This document shows positions 31,683-38,553 of a stretch of 50,888 nucleotides of DNA, piece after piece; the stretch's first letter is position 1, and each line of letters begins with the position of its first letter. Made by a program: the position numbers and the translations under genes. This DNA comes from Ruminococcaceae bacterium OttesenSCG-928-A16 (GTDB lineage Bacteria; Bacillota; Clostridia; Oscillospirales; Ruminococcaceae): contig JAJDJP010000003.1 of NCBI GenBank assembly GCA_030267215.1, positions 87,512 through 138,399 on the forward strand. Direction: 5' to 3'. Below the pieces are notes generated by a model. That model was not told where the DNA came from. It did no database searches and worked only from the letters and a program-made list of their open reading frames with translations.

Positions 31683-33698
31683 TTACCAAGCCAGTACGGT
31701 GCCGGTCTCAGTTTCGCCTTGGCTACGGTTAAAAACTACAACGTGGCCAAAACCAACACAATCACCAGTGGTAAATGCCTCTGTTAGCGCCGCATACTCT
31801 TTGTGCGCAATCACAACTATATACCTGTCGTTTCCAAAACGCAAATCAAAGGCTTCTATCGCGTCGTCTTCAAAGCGCAGCTGCCCCTGGGTCACATCCA
31901 GCTTTTGTACCTTTAGCCGGTTTTGGCTGCCGCTATCCTTTAAGGTTACAAAGGTATAGGTGCATCCGCTGCCCCGTGCCGTCCACGTGGTTTTGATGCC
32001 GTGAGACATTTCGTAATGCCCGTAATGGCGGGCTATTTTTGTGTCGGTAAGCTGCGAGGTAAGGCCGTTTGCAATAAAGTGTACGTCGGCAACAAGGTTT
32101 TCACTCTCGTACGTCCAGTTTGTCTCATCTTTTTTAACCAAATGGCCAATGTTGTTGAAATTAAAAAATTGGCTATATTGGTGTGTGCCCGCGGTAAAAT
32201 ATTCGTCCGCAATTATAAAAATATCGGGGTTTAAATAAATAATCTTCCGGTTTAGATAAACGCCGTTGTCCAATTGGTCCATATAACCTGTGTGGCCGCC
32301 TTCTGTATACCAGTATCGTTCATCGGCGTAATATTTTTGGTTGATAGCACGGGCGTGCTTTTTAGTGTCCCAACTGCCCAAAGGCTCGTACAGCGCCACA
32401 TCGTCCACCATAATGGTGTTGTGTGCGGTCATACCTTTAAAATAAATTCGCTCGTTGCCAAAGGCGTAGGTATAACGGCCTGCATCCATTAGCACATCTT
32501 CTCCCCGGCTGTAGATATCAAGGTGAAGCTTGTCGGCATGGCCATGGCCACTACCAAGGGTGCCACAGTGCATGTGGGCCCAGGTGGCGGTTTCCTCCCA
32601 GTTAGTGCGCATATAGGCGTTGCCGCTATCGGGGCAAAATAGGTATGGTGCTGGTGGCTGTGCCCTAAGGGCGGCATATACCTCTAGCCCCATTTCACCA
32701 ATGCTCCAAATAGCGCTTGCACTAAGGGTTTCGCCATAGCCACCCGTTTTAAGTACGGCATCCCGGTACAAAACAGCACATTCGGTTAGCTCCAGTCGCA
32801 GGTCCATCTCGTCGCTGTCGCCCAGCAAAAGCTGAATATGGTCTGGCTTGGCCATATATAGGCTAACAGTGGCCATGCGCCGGACGTTTTTTAACAAGGA
32901 AGCGGGAAGCTCGATGTTGTTACGCTGGGCAATCAGCATTGGCTCTAAAAAGCAGTGAAGAACCTCGGTTTGGTAGCGTGCGCTTTGCTCCCAATGGGTG
33001 CCATCGCGATAGATTTGGATGGCAGCTTCCCGGGTTAGTCTCGAGGTCGCTTCGGTAACAAACTGGCTGGTGCGCTGCGTTTGTGGCAGCATTATCCCTG
33101 CAATAAAAAGCCCCTGAAAGGCAAGCACACCCCAGTTACTAATTAGGTTAAATGGGTCCCACACTGACATCAAAAATTCGCATTGCTCGGTAACACTGGC
33201 GCAAAATAGGTTGATAAAAGCTTCGGTAATAGCGGGGCTGTCCTGAAAGCAATAGATGGCTTTGAACCAATTTGTCAATCGCAACCCTACCTCGATGCTG
33301 CGCCACGCCTTGCCGTTTTCTGGGGTGTTGGGTACATTTTTTACCCAGTGGGTAAGCTGTTCTACAAAGGCTTCGGCATATGCATCGTTCTTTGTTAGGG
33401 CATAGGCCTGCCCCAGATACACCCAAAATACCATGCGGTTAAAGGTGTATACCCATTCTGGGTCGTCTCCGGGCTGGTGTAGCCAATGAATGGCATCTGG
33501 AAAAACCACCGGGGGCATTACCCCTACTTCACTTAAATTGCGGGTAAAGGTAAAATGTTTGGCAGCGATATTCGAAGCCACTTCAATTACTGTTTGCGCA
33601 AACTGAGGGCTATTTTTTTGAACGTACTCGGCGATTGCAAAGGGGTCTTCAAAGAAAAATTGTTTTTTCTCTGGGCCAAAAAAATCTTCCGGTTTCAT
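31683..33698 (-). CDS. Heparinase II/III-family polysaccharide lyase
   Basis: 671 residues without a signal peptide, so probably cytoplasmic. The N-terminal part (about 20-330) is an (alpha/alpha) toroid with VYTFNRMVFWVYLGQAYAL, WRSIEVGLRLTNWFKAIYCF and FNLISNWGVLAFQG. The C-terminal heparinase II/III beta-sandwich begins near 360 with HCGTLGSGHGHADKLHLDIY, DVLMDAGRYTYAFG and KGMTAHNTIMVDDV, which includes the His and Tyr residues used in family catalysis. Such enzymes break uronic-acid bonds in glycosaminoglycans or alginate-like oligomers by elimination. Its position behind an oligosaccharide importer suggests it acts on imported fragments; the exact substrate is unknown. Confidence 0.88.
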   Translation of the reverse strand: MKPEDFFGPEKKQFFFEDPFAIAEYVQKNSPQFAQTVIEVASNIAAKHFTFTRNLSEVGVMPPVVFPDAIHWLHQPGDDPEWVYTFNRMVFWVYLGQAYALTKNDAYAEAFVEQLTHWVKNVPNTPENGKAWRSIEVGLRLTNWFKAIYCFQDSPAITEAFINLFCASVTEQCEFLMSVWDPFNLISNWGVLAFQGLFIAGIMLPQTQRTSQFVTEATSRLTREAAIQIYRDGTHWEQSARYQTEVLHCFLEPMLIAQRNNIELPASLLKNVRRMATVSLYMAKPDHIQLLLGDSDEMDLRLELTECAVLYRDAVLKTGGYGETLSASAIWSIGEMGLEVYAALRAQPPAPYLFCPDSGNAYMRTNWEETATWAHMHCGTLGSGHGHADKLHLDIYSRGEDVLMDAGRYTYAFGNERIYFKGMTAHNTIMVDDVALYEPLGSWDTKKHARAINQKYYADERYWYTEGGHTGYMDQLDNGVYLNRKIIYLNPDIFIIADEYFTAGTHQYSQFFNFNNIGHLVKKDETNWTYESENLVADVHFIANGLTSQLTDTKIARHYGHYEMSHGIKTTWTARGSGCTYTFVTLKDSGSQNRLKVQKLDVTQGQLRFEDDAIEAFDLRFGNDRYIVVIAHKEYAALTEAFTTGDCVGFGHVVVFNRSQGETETGTVLAW

Positions 33699-33750
33699 AA
33701 TACCTCCATAATGGTTGTGTTGGCCGGGGAATTCCCGGCAAAATCAATTT

Positions 33751-34581
33751 TTATCCCTTTAGCCCACTGGTTGCCACACCTTGCACAAAAAAACGCTGAA
33801 AGGCAAGGAATACCAATAGTACTGGGATAAGTGCAAACACCGATGCTGCCATAATCAGGCCATACTCGGCAGAGTATTGGCCAATGAACATACGGATACC
33901 AAGCTGAATTGTTTTTAGGTGGTTGGGGCTGAAATAAATCATCGGCCCCATATAGTCGTTCCAAATAGTAACAAAGCTGAAGATGCATAGGGTGGCAATG
34001 CTTGGGCCAGAAAGTGGCAGCACAATGCGGAAATAAATGCCGTATTCGTTTAGCCCGTCAATGCGCGCGGCCTCCAGCAATTCGTCTGGTATCCCCATAT
34101 AAAATTGCCGCATTAAAAAAACACCCAACGCAATAAAGCTTTGCATTAAAATATACCCCGTGTGGGTATTTGTTAGCCCTAAAATACGCATCTCGATAAA
34201 CTGCGGCAGCATGTAGGTTTGCCATGGAATTGCAATGGTGGCAACATAAGCAAGAAACAAAGTGTCGCGCCCTTTAAACCGGCATTTGGAAAACCCATAA
34301 GCTGCAAAGCTAGAGGTAAGAACCTGGATGATGGTGATAATGGTGGTGAGTTTGAATGAATTGAGGGTATACAGCCCCAGGTCAATCTTCTCCCATATCC
34401 GCAGGTAGTTGTTCCATTCCGGATGGCTGGGTATCCACTGAATAGGCACTGTGAATACGTCCCTGTCCAGCTTTAACGAGGAGGAGAGCATCCACAGCAG
34501 TGGCAGCAGGGTAATAAATACAATAGAAAGCAGCAGTAGGTGGGTAAGCACCTTGGCAACAGGGTTTTTCTTCTCAATCAT
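33751..34581 (-). CDS. Sugar ABC transporter permease, MalG/UgpE type
   Basis: 276-residue permease with six TM helices and an EAA loop seen as LEAARIDGLNEYGIYFRIVLP. The C-terminus FVQGVATSGLKG is typical. It starts 12 bases after the stop of the preceding permease and is followed by the lyase gene. The last gene product of the transporter set, it depends on a shared ATPase encoded elsewhere. Confidence 0.92.
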   Translation of the reverse strand: MIEKKNPVAKVLTHLLLLSIVFITLLPLLWMLSSSLKLDRDVFTVPIQWIPSHPEWNNYLRIWEKIDLGLYTLNSFKLTTIITIIQVLTSSFAAYGFSKCRFKGRDTLFLAYVATIAIPWQTYMLPQFIEMRILGLTNTHTGYILMQSFIALGVFLMRQFYMGIPDELLEAARIDGLNEYGIYFRIVLPLSGPSIATLCIFSFVTIWNDYMGPMIYFSPNHLKTIQLGIRMFIGQYSAEYGLIMAASVFALIPVLLVFLAFQRFFVQGVATSGLKG

Positions 34582-34593
34582 GTTATCTCCCCC

Positions 34594-35508
34594 TTACATC
34601 GATGCTTTTTTTTCTACACGGAACTGGATGACCGTGATGATGGCAACCAGCACAAACAATATCATGGCGGCCGCACTGGCTGGCCCATAATGGTTGGATA
34701 CAAAGCCCTTGTTATAAATATAATTTACAATTAGAGTGGTAGCCTGCCCCGGTCCTCCGCTCGTCATTACCATAATTAAATCTAGCGTTTTAAAGCTATT
34801 GATGGTGAGCATAAGCACAACAAAAAAGGTTGAGGAGGAGAGCATGGGCATGGTTACGCGCCAAAAATGTTGTGCTGGGCTGGCTCCGTCTATGCACGAT
34901 GCCTCACGTAGCTCGGCGGGAATATTTTGCAAAGCGGCAAGGTACACCAGCATGTAATAGCCCATGTTTTTCCAAATAAACACAATGATGACGGCAGGTA
35001 CCGCACCCTTTACCGAGGCTGTCCATCCGGGTGGATTGGCAATACCAATAAACCGCAGAAACTCGTTAATGGGTCCAAAATCTTTTTGGAACAGCATGTT
35101 CCAAACAACGCCTACTGCCACAATGCTGGCTACATAAGGGAAAAATATCGAGCTTCTGAAAAAATCGGTTGCAAATAACTTTTTATTTAGCAGTACTGCC
35201 AACCCAAGAGAAACAAAGGTGGTAATGGAAACGGTGAAAGCCGAGAAGATGAGTGTTCTGCCCATGGCCTGCAAAAAATATTTATCGGTGATGATATTGG
35301 TGAAATTTTGCAAACCCACAAACTGCATTTCGGTAAAGCCATCCCATTTTGTAAAGCTAAGCACCAATGAGAAAATAACCGGAATCAGGATAAAGATAAA
35401 AAAACCAATAAAGTTTGGCAAAATGAAGGAAAGGCCAACCACCGTGTTACGCATGCCAAGGGCCATACCTTTTCGTGTGTGTGCAGTTTTTGTCGGTTTT
35501 GCCGGCAT
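34594..35508 (-). CDS. Sugar ABC transporter permease, MalF/UgpA type
   Basis: 304 residues from the ATG at 35508, chosen because GGGAGGG lies seven bases upstream; a longer frame start at 35547 has none. Six TM segments and an EAA loop (LREASCIDGASPAQHFWRVTMP) are seen. It forms the membrane pair with the gene at 33751. A strong hairpin separates it from the binding-protein gene upstream. Confidence 0.92.
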   Translation of the reverse strand: MPAKPTKTAHTRKGMALGMRNTVVGLSFILPNFIGFFIFILIPVIFSLVLSFTKWDGFTEMQFVGLQNFTNIITDKYFLQAMGRTLIFSAFTVSITTFVSLGLAVLLNKKLFATDFFRSSIFFPYVASIVAVGVVWNMLFQKDFGPINEFLRFIGIANPPGWTASVKGAVPAVIIVFIWKNMGYYMLVYLAALQNIPAELREASCIDGASPAQHFWRVTMPMLSSSTFFVVLMLTINSFKTLDLIMVMTSGGPGQATTLIVNYIYNKGFVSNHYGPASAAAMILFVLVAIITVIQFRVEKKASM

Positions 35509-35561
35509 AAAATCCCTCCCTGATGAATTGGTTAAATGGCGCCCCACAAGCTAGCTCGAAA

Positions 35562-35589
35562 AAAAGGCGGGCGACCGCGCCCGCCTTTT
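35562..35589 (-). terminator. Intra-operon terminator after the binding-protein gene
   Basis: AAAAGGCGGGCG (35562-35573) and its exact complement (35578-35589) form a GC-rich stem with a T-run on the reverse strand. It lies between the binding protein and first permease, so only part of the transcripts should pass. Confidence 0.8.
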
Positions 35590-35625
35590 GAATACTGCCT
35601 ATACTGGGGAATTATCCTATGCAGG

Positions 35626-36942
35626 TCATTCGCCCTTAATTTCTTTTGCGCGCTCGGCCATGCTGGCAAGGCCTTCCTCTAGCCCTACTTCGCCCAGCAT
35701 GATAAGACCATGCTCTTCGCCAAGCATCTGGTTCACTTCGTTTACAAAGGGTACGGTGGGGCGGTCTAGCACAACGCCCTTGGTTGCCATCGCTTCAGAC
35801 GCGCCCTCGGGCATACCCTCAACGCTGGTAATGATGTTCCGAAGTTCATCTGTAGCACAACCGGGAATTTGCCCTGCCTCGGCAAGAACCTTAGCGCCCT
35901 CGGCGGTTGCACAGTACTTTACAAATTCCCATGCGGCGTCCTTGTTTGGGCTAAATTTGTTGATAACGATTGGCGTAAACGAACCCACTGTATTACCAGC
36001 CGCCAAACCTTCTGGGTGGGGTAGGGTTGCAATGGCCCAGTTCACTTCGCTCTCACCGCTGTTCACTCGGTCAATCATGGTAGACATAAACCATGTGCCC
36101 ATGGGCAGCATGGCAACAGTGCCCATTTGGAACGGACTGGAATAGTGGATGTTTGCGGTTTTTAGGGTGGAGTAATCTTGAATGGTTCCGTCCTCATTTT
36201 GCATACGTAAGACCATTTCATAGGCTGGTTTCATAAAAGAATAGTCTGGGCCCATCATGGTTTGCTTGCCATCTTGCACAGCCCAGTTTTGTACGCAGGC
36301 CTGCCATGTGTGCAAAAATGCCCCATAAGTTTTGTTGGCACCCTCGCCAGAAGTAAGCTGTTTAGCAAGTTCTTCGAAATCTGCCCAAAGCATATCGTTA
36401 GAAGGATAATCTGTGCCGGCAGCATCAAAAATATCTTTATTATAAAATAGAACATAATAATCCATGCGGAAGGGCAGCCCCATCTGCTTACCATCAAAGT
36501 TGAGGCTTTCGGCAAGGCCATTATAAGTGGTAAGGTCAATACCGTCACGCTCGATATAGCTGCTTAAGTCGGCGATTTGTCCTTTTTGATACATGGAATA
36601 GTCGGCTTCTTTAACAAGAATAACATCGGCGGCAGCTCCGCCGTTAAGGTCGATGTTCAGCTTGCTTACATAGCTATCTGAGGGGGTATCAATAATTTCC
36701 ACCTCGATATCAGGGTTTGCGTCCGTAAAATTGTCTACCAGTGTTTGCAGGTAGCTGTTGCTATTCAGGTCCCAAATCGAGAATGTGATCTTGCCACTAA
36801 CTGGTGCAACAGCTTCGCTTCCAGAGGATGTTGGCTGGGGCGATGCGGATGGGGGAGAAGGCGTTTGCTTGCTACAGCCTGCAAGTAATCCGGATGAAAG
36901 AATAACGGTAAGTGCAAGAGCCAAAACCTTTTTCATTTTCAT
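35626..36942 (-). CDS. Sugar ABC transporter substrate-binding lipoprotein
   Basis: 438 residues from the ATG at 36942, preceded by GAGGAG; longer in-frame readings lack a site. The signal peptide ends LAGC with Cys23 and is followed by a Pro/Ser linker. The mature part is a family 1 solute-binding protein (ITFSIWDLNSNSYLQTLVDNF, DVILVKEADYSMYQKGQIADL, GLPFRMDYYVLFYNKDIFDAAG). It heads the leftward operon that also encodes the heparinase-type lyase, so an oligosaccharide with uronic acid is the expected ligand, by context only. Confidence 0.92.
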   Translation of the reverse strand: MKMKKVLALALTVILSSGLLAGCSKQTPSPPSASPQPTSSGSEAVAPVSGKITFSIWDLNSNSYLQTLVDNFTDANPDIEVEIIDTPSDSYVSKLNIDLNGGAAADVILVKEADYSMYQKGQIADLSSYIERDGIDLTTYNGLAESLNFDGKQMGLPFRMDYYVLFYNKDIFDAAGTDYPSNDMLWADFEELAKQLTSGEGANKTYGAFLHTWQACVQNWAVQDGKQTMMGPDYSFMKPAYEMVLRMQNEDGTIQDYSTLKTANIHYSSPFQMGTVAMLPMGTWFMSTMIDRVNSGESEVNWAIATLPHPEGLAAGNTVGSFTPIVINKFSPNKDAAWEFVKYCATAEGAKVLAEAGQIPGCATDELRNIITSVEGMPEGASEAMATKGVVLDRPTVPFVNEVNQMLGEEHGLIMLGEVGLEEGLASMAERAKEIKGE

Positions 36943-37254
36943 TGTTTTATTTCTCCTCTTTCTTTTTTTGCATGTTTCTTCATTTTGTTGCCACCTAGCA
37001 CTCCTTTTGCAAAGTGGCCCGATGTATCTATTATAGAGGCGGCATGCACACCTGCTCAACATATTTTGGTTGGGAATGTGAATACTATTTATAGCGTTGT
37101 TGGCACTTTATTGTAATAATTATGGCAAATTATAAATTTTATAGATGAAGATGATCCTGATAAATAGAAAATAATAGGAACCAAAAAGATACTTGCCAGG
37201 AAGATAAATTTGAATGATTAAAGCAGTTTAGAAGAAATTTGGGCAACAAAAAAT
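36943..37254 (-). promoter_or_regulatory. Upstream region of the transporter-lyase operon with candidate promoter
   Basis: On the reverse strand TATAAT (complement of 37030-37035) lies 18 bp after TTGAGC (complement of 37054-37059), a plausible vegetative promoter about 90 bases before the binding-protein start. No ORF in this 312-base stretch looks real and no other structure stands out. Confidence 0.45.
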
Positions 37255-37281
37255 CCTTGAAACTTACTTAGGTTTCAAGGA
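37255..37281 (-). terminator. Terminator beyond the tRNA-Ser remnant
   Basis: CCTTGAAAC (37255-37263) and GTTTCAAGG (37272-37280) form a stem with flanking A and T runs. It lies immediately 3' of the reverse-strand tRNA remnant, as expected for an old tRNA gene terminator. Confidence 0.65.
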
Positions 37282-37290
37282 TTTTTTACT

Positions 37291-37346
37291 TGGCGGAGAG
37301 GGTGGGATTCGAACCCACGTGGGATTGCTCCCAAACGCATTTCGAG
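37291..37346 (-). repeat. tRNA-Ser 3'-half remnant (att-like), copy B
   Basis: On the reverse strand this reads from an anticodon loop CTCGAAA (CGA, serine) through a variable arm with stem TGGGA/TCCCA, an intact T arm (GTGGGTTCGAATCCCAC), an acceptor strand CCTCTCC, discriminator G and encoded CCA. The 5' half of the tRNA is absent: upstream of the anticodon loop the sequence no longer pairs. A tRNA cut at the anticodon loop is the usual product of tyrosine-recombinase integration, so this is probably an attachment-site scar and not a working tRNA. Confidence 0.7.
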
Positions 37347-37583
37347 AAACGTAAAGTACCCCAAAACCGTTTGTATGTGTTTATACTTACTCACAAAAAG
37401 CCGCAAAGAACAGCCCTTTATACCGTTACTGATTGTTTCGGTTTACAGGTATTTCAGGTTGTTTTTTGCGGCTTTGATAACATTTTTCCATCATGATAAC
37501 ACGACAAAATGGAAGAACTATACACACGTTTCCCCCAAAAGGGAAGAATGGCCATGTGGTGCCACAAAAAATTATGATAATTC
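37347..37583. other. Non-coding stretch beside the att-like remnant
   Basis: The first bases (AACGTAAAGTACCCCAAAAC and on to about 37390) are shared with the copy near 38520. Next comes an inverted pair, AAAGCCGCAAA and TTTGCGGCTTT, about 70 bases apart. A short palindrome TGTGGTGCCACA is at about 37555. No credible protein is encoded; reading frames over the tRNA complement give a typical spurious AERVGFEPT peptide. Confidence 0.5.
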
Positions 37584-37670
37584 TTAGCCAATAGCTGGTC
37601 ACTTGCAACCCTTATGTTACCTTTAGTTGCTATTTGCATGTTTCTTTTTCTGCCTATATAATCAAGGGGT
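37584..37670 (+). promoter_or_regulatory. Orphan sigma-A promoter, second copy of the 3614 cassette
   Basis: TTGCAT (37634-37639), 17 bp, TATAAT (37657-37662), inside an 87-bp block that matches 3614-3700 at 75 positions without gaps. Instead of a regulator gene it now points into the IS200-like element. It appears to be a leftover of a deleted gene or operon. Confidence 0.65.
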
Positions 37671-37747
37671 TTTGCTGGCGCCGAACAGGCAAGACAAAAC
37701 CCCCAGTTGAACTGGGGGTGAGTAGACTCTTGCTTTAGCAAAAGAAG

Positions 37748-37802
37748 GAACCTCCTGTATAATAGTTGACGGTCTGGCAACCACAGCTAAAACAGGAGGT
37801 TC
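37748..37802 (+). promoter_or_regulatory. Ribosome-binding-site sequestering stem of the IS200 transposase
   Basis: GAACCTCCTGT (37748-37758) is exactly complementary to ACAGGAGGTTC (37792-37802), which contains the AGGAGG site for the transposase start at 37810. Pairing would hide the site and keep translation low, a known trait of IS200 elements. Confidence 0.7.
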
Positions 37803-37809
37803 ATGTCAA

Positions 37810-38281
37810 ATGAATGACGTAAAAAGTCTATCACACAGCAAATACAGATGCAAATATCACATAGTATTTGCACCCAAGTATCGAAGACAGGTAATCTACG
37901 GAAAGATAAAATCTGATGTGGGAAAAATATTGAGAGATTTATGTGCACGCAAGAAAATAGAGATAATAGCAGCAGAGTGCTGTCCCGACCACATCCATAT
38001 GCTGGTGGGAGATACCGCCACACATGAGTGTATCAAGTTTCCTGGGATACCTGAAAAGCAAAAGTAGTTTGATGATATTCGACAAACACGCGAAATTAAA
38101 ATACAAGTATGGGAATCGACATTTCTGGTGTAGAGGGTACTACGTAGATACGGTTGGGAAGTATGAAACGGTGATTAAGGAATATATACGGAACCAACTG
38201 CAAGAAGATATAGCCAATGACCAGATAAGCATACAAGAGCTTGTGGATCCGTTCACAGGCAAAAAGAATAGCCCGGCATAA
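37810..38281 (+). pseudogene. tnpA: IS200-type TnpA transposase, frameshifted
   Basis: The first frame (37810-38067) gives the start of a Y1 HUH transposase (YRCKYHIVFAPKYRRQVIYG) with the metal-binding HUH motif in PDHIHMLV. The second frame (38024-38281) gives the rest (SVSSFLGYLKSKSSLMIFDK, YGNRHFWCRGYYVDTVG) including the region of the catalytic Tyr. Removing one G from GGTGGG at 38004-38009 joins the frames as HMLVEIPPHMSVSSF. The copy is therefore inactive unless slippage occurs in the G run. Confidence 0.85.
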
Positions 38282-38422
38282 AAAAACGCCCCCGAGAAGG
38301 GGGCTGCCAGAGATAAAAGTGTGATTGTCAAACCTTTCTCAGTGCATCCTTTAGGATGCCACCACAGGTATTAGGCCCTTGTAGGGCCGGAGCAAACCAC
38401 CCGTTCAACGGGTGGTTTTGAT

Positions 38423-38548
38423 TGGCGGAGAGGGAAGGGGTGCCTCTCCTACGTTACTATACAACTTATCTCGGCTGAACCCTCGTGGGCTTGGGGCTTG
38501 CACCCAAACGTATTTCGAGAAACGTAAAGCACCCCAAAATCGTTTATA
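38423..38548 (-). repeat. Degenerate tRNA-Ser 3'-half remnant (att-like), copy C
   Basis: It begins TGGCGGAGAGGG like copies A and B. An unrelated stretch of about 45 bases interrupts the T arm. From about 38478 it again follows copy B (GAACCCTCGTGGG, CCCAAACG, ATTTCGAGAAACGTAAAG, ACCCCAAAA). It lies in the same orientation as copy B, so the two form direct repeats around the 1.1-kb segment with the orphan promoter and IS200 element. It ends at the 3' end of the alpha-galactosidase gene. Confidence 0.55.
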
Positions 38549-38553
38549 TATGT

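Larger units (their letters stand above)
37692..38421 (+). mobile_element. IS200/IS605-type insertion sequence
   Basis: An element of about 730 bp with one transposase gene and subterminal hairpins in place of inverted repeats: left CCCCCAGT/ACTGGGGG at 37700-37718 and right AAACCACCCG/CGGGTGGTTT at 38394-38418. Hairpins at both ends are the sites recognised by single-strand HUH transposases. Exact ends are approximate. Further small stems lie between the gene and the right end. Confidence 0.75.

Noticed and set aside
30632-31732. A 366-codon plus-strand ORF
   Set aside because: It lies antisense to the YeiH gene, is rich in Ser/Pro/Arg, and has no start signals; the YeiH frame is clearly the coding one.
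35509-35547. Upstream start for the permease
   Set aside because: No ribosome binding site, while GGGAGGG fits the start at 35508.
37290-37496. A 68-codon plus-strand ORF beginning MAERVGFEPTW
   Set aside because: It is the translation of the complement of a tRNA-Ser 3' end, a well-known source of spurious peptides, and it has no ribosome binding site.
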